A stretch of DNA of 64,000 nucleotides from Georgenia subflava (GTDB lineage: Bacteria > Actinomycetota > Actinomycetes > Actinomycetales > Actinomycetaceae): assembly GCF_009193155.1 (NCBI RefSeq), contig NZ_VUKD01000003.1:372001-436000 (forward strand). Direction: 5' to 3'. Shown piece by piece: positions 39,055 to 46,840 of this stretch (positions within the stretch are counted from its first letter, which is position 1; every line of letters begins with the position of its first letter). The notes beneath the pieces were generated by a model that searched no databases, was not told the DNA's origin, and saw only the letters and a program-made list of their open reading frames with translations. The translations under genes and the position numbers were made by a program.

Positions 39055-39677
39055 GCGGCACCGCCCGGTCGGGACTGGGTGTGGACCGTGCGCATCCGCT
39101 GGAGGACGGTGTACGCGCTGGCGAGCGCGAGCAGTGCCAGCGCCACGGTGAGGACGGCTGCGGGCAGCCCGAGACCGACGAGCAGGACGGCGACGAGGAC
39201 GACGAGCAGCCGGTCGGCCCGCTCGGCGAGCCCCACGTCCGCCGTCATCCCGAGGGACTCGGCGCGGGCCTTGGCGTAGGGCACCACGCCGCCGAGGACG
39301 AGGCACACGAGCGCCAGCCCGGCGGTGAGGTTGCCGAGGGCGCCGTCCAGGTACCGCAGCGCCCACACGGCCACCCCGGAGAAGACGGCGGCGTCGGCGA
39401 GGCGGTCCATGGTGGAGTCGAGGAAGGCGCCCCAGCGCGACTCGGTGCCGGTCAGGCGGGCCATCTGCCCGTCGAGGTTGTCGAAGAGGACCAGGACGCC
39501 GAGCACGAGGGCGCCGGCGGTGAGGTGTCCGGTCGGCAGGAGCGTCAGGGCCGCCGTCGAGCTCAGGACGGTGCCGGTGACCGTGACGGTGTCCGGGCTG
39601 ACGCCCAGGCGCACGAGCAGGCGCGCGGCCGGGCCGAATGCGGCCTGGGCGAAGCCACGGGCGTTGGTGCTGAGCAC
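39051..39677 (-). CDS. pgsA: CDP-alcohol phosphatidyltransferase (phosphatidylinositol phosphate synthase)
   Basis: Integral membrane enzyme joining CDP-diacylglycerol and inositol phosphate. The 208-residue protein carries the full CDP-alcohol signature D-x2-DG-x2-AR-x8-G-x3-D-x3-D (DNLDGQMAR... to FLDSTMD, about residues 69-95) and about six hydrophobic helices. Neighbouring pimA and acyltransferase genes make the inositol-lipid role likely, instead of phosphatidylglycerol phosphate synthesis. Start GTG at 39677, which overlaps the HIT stop by one base (TAGTG). Confidence 0.93.
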   Translation of the reverse strand: MLSTNARGFAQAAFGPAARLLVRLGVSPDTVTVTGTVLSSTAALTLLPTGHLTAGALVLGVLVLFDNLDGQMARLTGTESRWGAFLDSTMDRLADAAVFSGVAVWALRYLDGALGNLTAGLALVCLVLGGVVPYAKARAESLGMTADVGLAERADRLLVVLVAVLLVGLGLPAAVLTVALALLALASAYTVLQRMRTVHTQSRPGGAA

Positions 39678-40306
39678 TACTTCTCCTCGGAGATGGTCGC
39701 CTGGTCCGCCGTCGAGGTGGGCGCGCCCGTCGTCGCCCACTCCCGGGCGAGCAGGTCCCTGGTCTCGCCGAGGACCTGGGGCAGGGCCTTGGTGCGTGCC
39801 ACGACGGGCAGGAAGTTCGCGTCGCCCGCCCAGCGGGGGACGATGTGCTGGTGCAGGTGCGCGGCGATGCCGGCGCCGGCGACGGCGCCCTGGTTCATCC
39901 CGAGGTTGAAGCCGTGCGGCGCCGAGACGGCCCGGACCACCGTCATCGCCGTCGCGGTGAGCACGCCGAGCTCGTCACGCTCCGCCGCGGTGAGGTCGGT
40001 GTAGTCGGCCACGTGGCGGTAGGGGCACACGAGCAGGTGGCCCGGGTTGTACGGGTAGAGGTTGAGCACGACGTAGGCGCTCTCGCCGCGGTGGACGACC
40101 AGGCCGTCCTCGTCGTCGCGCCCGGGGGTGCGGCAGAAGGGACAGGCGCCGGCGCCGTCGTCGGCCGGCTTGTCCTGCCCGCCGACGTAGACCATGCGGT
40201 GCGGGGTCCACAGGCGCTCGAAGGCGTCGGGCACGCCGGGGTGGTCCCGCGGCGTCTCGCCGTTCCCGGCGTCCGGACCTCCCGGGTGCTCGGGGCGCAG
40301 CGTCAC
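39677..40306 (-). CDS. HIT-family protein (AP4A phosphorylase/hydrolase-like)
   Basis: The 209-residue protein has the histidine triad [10 protein letters not shown] (about residues 144-153), the fold start CPFC (about 55-58), and [18 protein letters not shown]. This matches the actinobacterial HIT proteins of the thrS-pgsA cluster, in mycobacteria shown as diadenosine-tetraphosphate phosphorylase; the exact reaction here is inferred. The CPFC pair is possibly part of a structural metal site. Start GTG at 40306 overlaps the thrS stop (GTGA). A role in clearing AP4A made by the synthetase would fit. Confidence 0.9.
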   Translation of the reverse strand: MTLRPEHPGGPDAGNGETPRDHPGVPDAFERLWTPHRMVYVGGQDKPADDGAGACPFCRTPGRDDEDGLVVHRGESAYVVLNLYPYNPGHLLVCPYRHVADYTDLTAAERDELGVLTATAMTVVRAVSAPHGFNLGMNQGAVAGAGIAAHLHQHIVPRWAGDANFLPVVARTKALPQVLGETRDLLAREWATTGAPTSTADQATISEEK

Positions 40307-42327
40307 ACCTGCTCCCGCGCGGCGATCTTGGCGACGATCTCCTCGACCGCCTCTGCGACCGGCACGCCGTTGCGCTGGGAGCCGTCGCGATAGCGGAAGG
40401 AGACGGCACCGGCCTCGACGTCCTCGCCGCCGGCGATGAGCACGAAGGGCACCTTCTCCTTGGCGGCGTTGCGGATCTTCTTGCCGAACCGGTCGTCGGA
40501 GGTATCCAGCTCGACGCGGACGCCACGGGCGCGCAGCTGGTCCAGCACACCGGCGAGGTAGTCGTCGAAGACGTCGGCCACGGGGACGCCGACCACCTGC
40601 ACCGGGGAGAGCCAGGCGGGGAACGCGCCGGCGTAGTGCTCGAGGAGGACGCCGAAGAAGCGCTCGATGGAGCCGAACAGGGCGCGGTGGATCATGACCG
40701 GTCGCTGCCGGGACCCGTCGGGGGCGGTGTACTCCAGCTCGAAGAGCTCCGGCTCGAAGAAGTCGAGCTGGATCGTGGAGAGCTGCCAGGTGCGGCCGAT
40801 CGCGTCCTTGGCCTGCACGGAGATCTTCGGCCCGTAGAACGCCGCGCCGCCCGGGTCCGGCACGAGCTCGAGGCCGGAGGCGGTGGCGACCTCCTCGAGG
40901 GTGCGGGTCGCCTCGTCCCAGGTGGCCTCGTCACCGACGGACTTCTCCGGGTCGCGGGTGGACAGCTCGAGGTAGAACTCCTCGAGGCCGTAGTCCTTGA
41001 GCAGGTCGAGGACGAAGCCGAGCAGGCCGGCGAGCTCGTCCTTCATCTGCTCGCGGGTGCAGTAGATGTGGGCGTCGTCCTGGGTGAACCCGCGGGCCCG
41101 GGTCAGCCCGTGCACGACGCCGGACTTCTCGTACCGGTAGACGTGCCCGAACTCGAACAGCCGCAGCGGGAGCTCGCGGTAGGACCGGCCGCGCGAGTTG
41201 AACACCAGGTTGTGCATCGGGCAGTTCATGGGCTTGAGGTAGTAGTCCTGGCCCTGCTTGGTGATGTTGCCCTCGGGGTCGCGCACCTCGTCCAGGTGCA
41301 TCGGGGGGTACATCCCGTCGGCGTACCACTCCAGGTGCTTGGAGGTCTCGAAGAGCTGGGCCTTGGTGATGTGCGGGGTGTTGACGAAGGAGTAACCGGC
41401 CTCGACGTGGCGGCGGCGGGAGTACTCCTCCATCTCCATCCGGATCATCGCGCCCTTGGGGTGGAACACCGGCAGGCCGGAGCCGATCTCGTCCGGGAAC
41501 GAGAACAGGTCCAGCTCGGAGCCGAGGCGGCGGTGGTCGCGGCGCTCGGCCTCTGCCAGGCGCTCGGTGTACGCCTTGAGCTCGTCCTTGGTGGGCCACG
41601 CGGTGCCGTACACGCGCTGCAGCTGGGGGTTCTTCTCGCTGCCGCGCCAGTAGGCGGCTGCGGAGCGCATGAGGGTGAAGCCGTTGCCGAGGAGCTTGGT
41701 CGACGGCAGGTGGGGGCCGCGGCACAGGTCCTTCCAGGCGACCTCTCCCCCGCGCCGGACGTTGTCGTAGATGGTGAGCTCGCCGCCACCGACCTCCACG
41801 GACGCACCCTCGGCGACCTCGCCCTCGGCCGAGCCGCCAGGCCCCTTGAGCCCGATGAGCTCGAGCTTGTAGGGCTCGTCGGCCAGCTCGGCGCGCGCCT
41901 CGTCCTCGGTGACGACCCGACGGCGGAAGGTCTGGCCTTCCTTGACGATGCGGCCCATCGCCTTCTCCAGGGCCTTGAGGTCCTCTGGGGTGAAGGGGGT
42001 CTCGACGTCGAAGTCGTAGTAGAAGCCGTCGGTGATCGGCGGGCCGATGCCGAGCTTGGCGTCGGGGTTGACCTGCTGGACGGCCTGGGCCAGGACGTGA
42101 GCGGCGGAGTGGCGCAGGATCGACAGGCCGGCGGGGCTGTCGATGGTCACCGGCTCGACCTTCGCCCCCGCAGGAAGGTCGGTCAGGTCGGTCTCGAGGT
42201 CCTTCAGCTCTCCGTCCACCGCCAGGGCGACGACGTCACGCCGGTCGGCGTAGTGCTCGGTGCCCGTGGTGCGACCGGTGACCGTCCGTTCGACGCCGTC
42301 GATGGTCAGGAAGTGGTCGATGGTCAC
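40303..42327 (-). CDS. thrS: Threonyl-tRNA synthetase
   Basis: Class II synthetase with TGS domain (residues 1-60), editing domain ([11 protein letters not shown], near 76-86, and the C-x-G-P-H ligand set CRGPHLPST), catalytic core with zinc ligands in [18 protein letters not shown] and [12 protein letters not shown], and a C-terminal anticodon-binding domain. It has 674 residues, the normal length. The start is GTG at 42327, six bases after AAGGAG, which is a strong site. The frame stays open far upstream into the HNH gene without a stop, but the ribosome site and family length define this start. It is the head gene of the operon with HIT, pgsA, patA and pimA. Confidence 0.97.
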   Translation of the reverse strand: MTIDHFLTIDGVERTVTGRTTGTEHYADRRDVVALAVDGELKDLETDLTDLPAGAKVEPVTIDSPAGLSILRHSAAHVLAQAVQQVNPDAKLGIGPPITDGFYYDFDVETPFTPEDLKALEKAMGRIVKEGQTFRRRVVTEDEARAELADEPYKLELIGLKGPGGSAEGEVAEGASVEVGGGELTIYDNVRRGGEVAWKDLCRGPHLPSTKLLGNGFTLMRSAAAYWRGSEKNPQLQRVYGTAWPTKDELKAYTERLAEAERRDHRRLGSELDLFSFPDEIGSGLPVFHPKGAMIRMEMEEYSRRRHVEAGYSFVNTPHITKAQLFETSKHLEWYADGMYPPMHLDEVRDPEGNITKQGQDYYLKPMNCPMHNLVFNSRGRSYRELPLRLFEFGHVYRYEKSGVVHGLTRARGFTQDDAHIYCTREQMKDELAGLLGFVLDLLKDYGLEEFYLELSTRDPEKSVGDEATWDEATRTLEEVATASGLELVPDPGGAAFYGPKISVQAKDAIGRTWQLSTIQLDFFEPELFELEYTAPDGSRQRPVMIHRALFGSIERFFGVLLEHYAGAFPAWLSPVQVVGVPVADVFDDYLAGVLDQLRARGVRVELDTSDDRFGKKIRNAAKEKVPFVLIAGGEDVEAGAVSFRYRDGSQRNGVPVAEAVEEIVAKIAAREQV

Positions 42328-42412
42328 GGATGCTCCTTGTGGGCGCGGACAGGACCTGTCGATCGTACCGACGCGGGAACCTGGCCAGGAACGCGGAGTC
42401 GGTGCAAGCCGA

Positions 42413-45195
42413 TCAGAACGGTGGCGGGTCGCCTTCCTCGGCGTCGCGGCCCGTCCAGGGATCGTGGGAGCGCCCGTGAGCAGCGGCGGTGTCCGAGCCG
42501 CTCGCCGCCGAGTCGGGGCCGCTCGGAACCGCAGACGTGGCGCTGTTCTGAGTCGCATGCTGAGGCTGCCGTGAGTCGTGGGTGGTGTGCGTCGGGCGGG
42601 GAGCATGGTGATGGTGCCGTCGGTCTCGCGTCGGTAGACGTGGCCGGTGGGTGTGGTCCATTCGAAGATGCCGGGCTGGGGTTGGACGACGGTGAAGGCA
42701 CCGATGGTCTTGAGGGTGTGGTCGCGGGTGCACAGGGGTCCGTGGTTGGTGTCGGCGGTGTGCCCGCCCTGGGACCACGGGATCGTGTGGTCGATCTGGC
42801 AGCGCTGGGCCGGGACCGAGCAGCCCGGCAGCACACAGGTGGTGTCGCGTAGACGGACGTGCTCTTGGAGGTCCTCCGGGGGCCGGTACCTGGTGCGGCC
42901 GTGGTCCAGGACGGTCCCGGTGACGGGGTCGGTGATCAGGCGCCGCCAGGTGCCGCCGGCGGCCAGGGCGCGGGCGACGTCGCCGGTGATCGGTCCGTAG
43001 CCGTGCAGGACCGCGACCTCAGGAAGGGGGTCGTCGAGCGGCTCAGTGGCGGTGGTCGGGTCATCGCCGCGGTCGCGCCCGTCGACCAACCCACCGCAGC
43101 CGCTGCCGCTCTCTCCGGTGCCGTTGCCGTTGCCGTTGCTGCTGGTGGCGCCGCAGGTGCAGCTGTGGCCGTTGCGGGCGTTGCCGCTGTCGTCGGCGCC
43201 GGTGTGATCGGCGGTGGAGGTGCCATCGGTGGTGCACTTGCGGCCGTCGCTGGCGCTGCTGGCGTCGCCCGAGCTGCCGTCGCCCGTACCGGCGCGGTCG
43301 GCATTCTGGCCGGCGAGGAGGACGTTGAGGGGGACGGTGACCTTGATCTGGGTGTGGGTGGTGGCCGGGCTGCCGCAGCGCATCGGCTGACCGGTCTGGA
43401 GGAAGGGCCACCACGGCGGCACCACGGCTTCGTCCGTCGGTGGGTCGGTGTTCTCGGGCTCGTCAACGTGCCCGTCGGGCGGTTGACCGGCTACCGGTTC
43501 GGCGTTGGCGTCCTCAACCGGGGGCCGTGGTGGCCCGGTGGGCACAGCTGTCCCGTCAGACCCCGGTCCTGGCCTGTCCGCTACGGCTGTGCGCCCGGAC
43601 CCGGGGCTCTGTCCGGTCTCCTCAGTGTCGGGAGGACTGCCGACAGCCCCCGCGCTGCCTGAGGCGTCACGGTCGGTGCCGCCGGAGGGGTCGGTGTCGA
43701 CGGGCCTGTCGGGGGCTTGAGGTGGTGCGTCACCGGCTGGCGGGTCGACCGCGGCTGTCGGTGGCGGCGCCGGCGACGCGGCGGGCGGCAAGATCGTGCC
43801 GAGACCGGTCGCTGCGGAACTGGTCGGGCCGCTCCGGTCCGGGGCCGTCGTGGTGGCGTGGTGTGGTGGTGGGCCGGTCCAGCCGGTGTGGATGGTGCCG
43901 CGGGCCATGGCGGCCATGGCGTCGGCGCGTAGCTGGGTCATGGTGCGGGTATCGCCGGCGGCCTTGGCGGTGGTCGCGATCGCGTCCAGGGCGAGGTCGA
44001 CGGTGACACAGTCCTCGGCGGGCAGGACGGCGTAGAGGGAGGCCATGCCGTCGGGCAGGGCCTTGGTGTGGTTGACGTGCCGGCCTGCCCGGGCCCGGGC
44101 ATGGCGGTCCTGGGCGTCTTCGGGGTCCACGGCGATCAGGGCCTTGTTCAGGTCGCGCTGGAGCTGGGAGGGGGTGCGCCCGTCGGCCTGGTGCAGGACC
44201 TCGGCCTCGACCTCGGCAGCCACCGGGCCCGGGGCGTGCTGCAACGTGGTGACGATCTTGGCCGCTTTGCGGAAGTCGATCGCCCCGGCCGCCAGTGCGG
44301 CACCGGTCTGGGTGAACGCCCGGGTCAGGCCGTGTCCGACGGTGACCAGGTCCCTGGCCTCGGTCTTGGAGATTGCCAGCCGCAGCGCGATCTCCTCCCC
44401 GGTGGCGTCGATCTTTTCCGGCAGTGACGGGTGGTGGAACGTGGTGGCCTTGTCCGCCAGTGTCGAGGCGGTCCGTGCTGCGGCGGCGGCGGCCCAGGCC
44501 TCGATCCGTTTGTACCCGGCCAGGATCTCCAGCGTCGCGAACCGGTCGATCTGGTCCTGGTCCACCCCGGCCAGCAGCGCGGCCAGGACCGGGCCCGCTT
44601 TCGCCTGCCCCAGCGCGGTCAGGCTGATCCCGAGATTACGACCGGACTCGGCCTCGACCTGCGCGAAGACCTCCGTCAACGGCCGGTCCAGCACCCGCGA
44701 CCACGACCCACCGACGTCGCATGTATCGGTGTCGTCGATGTCGATGTCGATGTCGATCTCGATCACGGTGTCGGCGCTGTCGCTGGCGGTGGTACGAGCG
44801 GAAGCGGCGCGAGTGCCGACTGCGTCGTCGGTGGCGCAGTCGATGGCGCCGGTACCGGTCGGGTGGCCCTCGCCGTCTTCGGGGAGCGGGTAGAACCGTG
44901 GGTCGTCGGCCAACGGGTCCGCGCTCGTGGGCGGCGCGCTGCCCGCCCAGTCGTCTTCCGGGCCGTCGAGGAGTACCTCCAGCGCCTCCAGCGCGGCCGG
45001 GTCGCCCTCGTCCGCCGCCTCGACCAGCCCTGTGAAACCTAGCCGGGACAGTCGCCGCGTGCTCTCGATGCGTTCCTGCGCCGCTACCGCGAGCGCGAAC
45101 TCACGCAGGTGCGAGCACGGGCGACCACCGTAACCGTCCTGCTCGCAGCAGAACCCACCGGTGTCACCACCCAGCGAACCCGTCCACCTCGACAT
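42413..45195 (-). pseudogene. DUF222/HNH endonuclease gene with a one-base frameshift
   Basis: The product has a DUF222 helical domain (from [19 protein letters not shown], about residues 172-190, on), a long G/S/T/N/D-rich insert, and a C-terminal HNH nuclease ([18 protein letters not shown], then [21 protein letters not shown]), with metal and catalytic histidines intact. After [10 protein letters not shown] the expected ending is in the -1 frame: a tail ending [10 protein letters not shown] then TGA at 42413, a usual DUF222 terminus. One C added in the run at 42598-42601 restores one frame. As given, frame zero has no stop and runs into thrS. The nuclease core is complete, so the product may still act. 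DUF222-HNH proteins are common multicopy genes in actinobacteria; role unknown. Start ATG at 45195. Confidence 0.8.
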
Positions 45196-45201
45196 GTATC
45201 G

Positions 45202-45207
45202 AACCTA
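45202..45207 (-). promoter_or_regulatory. -10 element of a leaderless HNH transcript (TAGGTT)
   Basis: TAGGTT ends six bases before the ATG at 45195, with no ribosome site between. This supports that ATG as the true start. Confidence 0.5.
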
Positions 45208-45267
45208 TGTGCGACCACTGACATCCAGGTCTCAGGCCTGTCGAAATACATGCACCCACCCAACGAC

Positions 45268-45299
45268 GAAGGCCCAGGACCGCACGGTCCTGGGCCTTC
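45268..45299 (-). terminator. Hairpin terminator after tRNA-Val(CAC)
   Basis: Perfect 15-bp arms (45268-45282 and 45285-45299) with a two-base centre, two bases after the tRNA CCA end. On the minus strand GTCGTTGGGT follows. Confidence 0.75.
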
Positions 45300-45301
45300 A
45301 C

Positions 45302-45376
45302 TGGTGGGCGATACTGGGTTCGAACCAGTGACCTCCTCGGTGTGAACGAGGCGCTCTACCACTGAGCCAATCGCCC
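45302..45376 (-). tRNA. tRNA-Val (anticodon CAC)
   Basis: Acceptor stem GGGCGAT/ATCGCCC, D-loop GGCTCAGTGGTAGAGC, anticodon arm CCTCG-TTCACAC-CGAGG with CAC, and T-arm ACTGGTTCGAACCAGT. The CCA end is encoded (45304-45302). It reads GUG, the main valine codon in such a GC-rich genome. Confidence 0.97.
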
Positions 45377-45422
45377 GCGTCCGGTGCTTCCGCCGTGGCG
45401 GCCGCTCCAGTTGCGAGATGTG

Positions 45423-45453
45423 ATCGTAGCGAATCCCACGTCCGATCGTGAAA
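45423..45453 (-). promoter_or_regulatory. Possible promoter of tRNA-Val(CAC)
   Basis: TTTCAC (45453-45448) and TACGAT (45428-45423) are spaced by 19 bases, about 47 bases before the tRNA. The rest of the 147-bp gap from the lyase gene shows nothing clear. Confidence 0.4.
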
Positions 45454-45523
45454 CTCGCGGCGTCCGTGGCGGTGAGAGGAAGGCCACAGGCCACGTCAGC
45501 GGCCGGTCTGGAGCCGGGGCAAG

Positions 45524-46369
45524 TCACGGGTCCGGAGTGAGCACGTGCCGACGCGTGTAGATCTCCGCCACCTGCTGCGTGAGCGGTCCGGGCTCCAGTG
45601 CGCGGCCGTCGACGGCGACCACCGGCACCACCCCGCGGGTGGACGAGCTCAGGGCGACGTGCTCGGCCTCGTGGATCGCCTTCAGCGGGATCGTCTCCTC
45701 GCGGGCCTCGATCCCCTCCTCGCGGGCCCACTCGAGCACCACCGCGCGGGTCACGCCGGCGAGACAGCCGGAGTCCAGGGGCGGCGTGAGGAGCGCACCG
45801 CCGTCCTCGATGAAGATGTTCGTGCCCGTCCCCTCGCACAGCTCGCCGCGGGTGTTGGCGAAGATCGCCTCGTCCCCGCCGTGCTCGTGCGCCCAGGCGA
45901 GTGCACGGACGTTCTCGGCGTACGAGGTGGTCTTGAGCCCGGCGATCGCCGAGCGTTCGTTGCGCACGAACGGTACGACCGCGACGCTGACCGCGTGCGG
46001 GGCGCCGACGGCGGAGGCGGCGACCAGCAGGGTCCCCGGGCCCCAGGCCGCCTCCGAGCCGAGCGGTCCCGGTCCCCCGGTCCACAGGATGCGGATCCGC
46101 GCGAGCTCGGTGCCCCAGGCGTCGGCCACCTCGTGGACCGCGCGACGCACCACCTCTCGGTCCGGGATCGGCAGGCCGAGTCCGGCGGCCGAGCGCTCGA
46201 GCCTGTCGAGGTGCCGGCTCAGCGCGAAGGGGCGTCCGTCGAGCAGCTCGCAGGCCTCGAAGACGCCGTCGCCTACCGTCAGACCGTGGTCGGTCGCAAG
46301 CACCACGGGCTCGGCGTGGTCGCGCAGCCGCCCGTCGAACCACAGGATCACGCGGTTCTCGGCGCTCAT
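45524..46369 (-). CDS. Class IV aminotransferase, likely aminodeoxychorismate lyase
   Basis: PLP enzyme of fold type IV. The 281-residue protein has the start DHGLTVGDGVFEACELLDG (about 27-45), the PLP lysine K146 in AGLKTTSYAENV, and GELCEGTGTNIFI, with LSSSTRGVVPVVAVDG near the end. The lysine motif and size fit 4-amino-4-deoxychorismate lyase (PabC), which forms p-aminobenzoate for folate; branched-chain or D-amino-acid aminotransferase is an alternative since the families are close. No pabA/B is near. ATG at 46369. It lies divergent to a tRNA cluster. Confidence 0.8.
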   Translation of the reverse strand: MSAENRVILWFDGRLRDHAEPVVLATDHGLTVGDGVFEACELLDGRPFALSRHLDRLERSAAGLGLPIPDREVVRRAVHEVADAWGTELARIRILWTGGPGPLGSEAAWGPGTLLVAASAVGAPHAVSVAVVPFVRNERSAIAGLKTTSYAENVRALAWAHEHGGDEAIFANTRGELCEGTGTNIFIEDGGALLTPPLDSGCLAGVTRAVVLEWAREEGIEAREETIPLKAIHEAEHVALSSSTRGVVPVVAVDGRALEPGPLTQQVAEIYTRRHVLTPDP

Positions 46370-46414
46370 GAGGGCACTGTGTCACTGATCACCCGCCTCG
46401 ACCACCCCCACTGT

Positions 46415-46443
46415 TTGGACTTTGGCCGCGACGGTGGTCTAAA
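46415..46443 (+). promoter_or_regulatory. Promoter of the tRNA-Gly/Cys/Val cluster
   Basis: TTGGAC (46415-46420) and TCTAAA (46438-46443) with 17 bases between, about 45 bases before tRNA-Gly. Confidence 0.5.
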
Positions 46444-46488
46444 GTTCTGGACGCACCACCGAGAGCGGAAACGTCCTCGGCGGAGCGT

Positions 46489-46561
46489 GCGGATGTGGCT
46501 CAGTTGGTAGAGCATCACCTTGCCAAGGTGAGGGTCGCGGGTTCGAGTCCCGTCATCCGCT
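46489..46561 (+). tRNA. tRNA-Gly (anticodon GCC)
   Basis: Acceptor GCGGATG/CATCCGC, D-arm GCTCAGTTGGTAGAGC, anticodon stem CACCT-TGCCAA-GGTG with GCC, T-arm CGGGTTCGAGTCCCG, discriminator T. No CCA encoded. Confidence 0.97.
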
Positions 46562-46596
46562 CGGAGGCTCCACCCCGGTGGGCATCCCAACCTCAG

Positions 46597-46667
46597 GGTG
46601 GCGTGGCCGAGAGGCGAGGCAGCGGCCTGCAAAGCCGTATACACGGGTTCGAATCCCGTCGCCACCT
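46597..46667 (+). tRNA. tRNA-Cys (anticodon GCA)
   Basis: Acceptor GGTGGCG/CGCCACC, anticodon loop CTGCAAA with GCA, T-arm ACGGGTTCGAATCCCGT, discriminator T (usual U73 for Cys). CCA is not encoded. Confidence 0.97.
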
Positions 46668-46685
46668 CTCAGTACAGCAAGACCC

Positions 46686-46760
46686 GGGCGATTGGCGCAG
46701 CGGTAGCGCGCTTCCCTGACACGGAAGAGGTCACTGGTTCGATCCCAGTATCGCCCACCA
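46686..46760 (+). tRNA. tRNA-Val (anticodon GAC)
   Basis: Acceptor GGGCGAT/ATCGCCC, D-arm GGCGCAGCGGTAGCGC, anticodon loop CTGACAC with GAC, T-arm ACTGGTTCGATCCCAGT, encoded CCA. It shares the acceptor stem with tRNA-Val(CAC) 1.3 kb away. Confidence 0.97.
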
Positions 46761-46762
46761 GC

Positions 46763-46810
46763 ACGGCCGGAGGGGCTGTCCGGACCAGTCCGGACGGCCC
46801 CTCCGGCCGT
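46763..46810. terminator. Long hairpin terminator of the tRNA cluster
   Basis: Arms 46763-46785 and 46788-46810 pair over 23 bases with one G-T type mismatch; two-base loop; TTTC follows on the plus strand. It lies between the tRNA cluster and the convergent betT-like gene and may serve both. Confidence 0.75.
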
Positions 46811-46840
46811 TTCGGGTTCTCCCGCCGTGCGGCGGGCCGT

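Noticed and set aside
42598-42601. Programmed -1 frameshift in the HNH gene
   Set aside because: There is no slippery heptamer of the X-XXY-YYZ type and no clear stimulator; a lost base is more likely.
40303-45195. A 1630-residue natural HNH-ThrRS fusion protein
   Set aside because: thrS has its own strong ribosome site and normal family start, and the link text is arginine-rich nonsense; the -1 frame holds the real HNH ending. Frameshift is the simpler reading.
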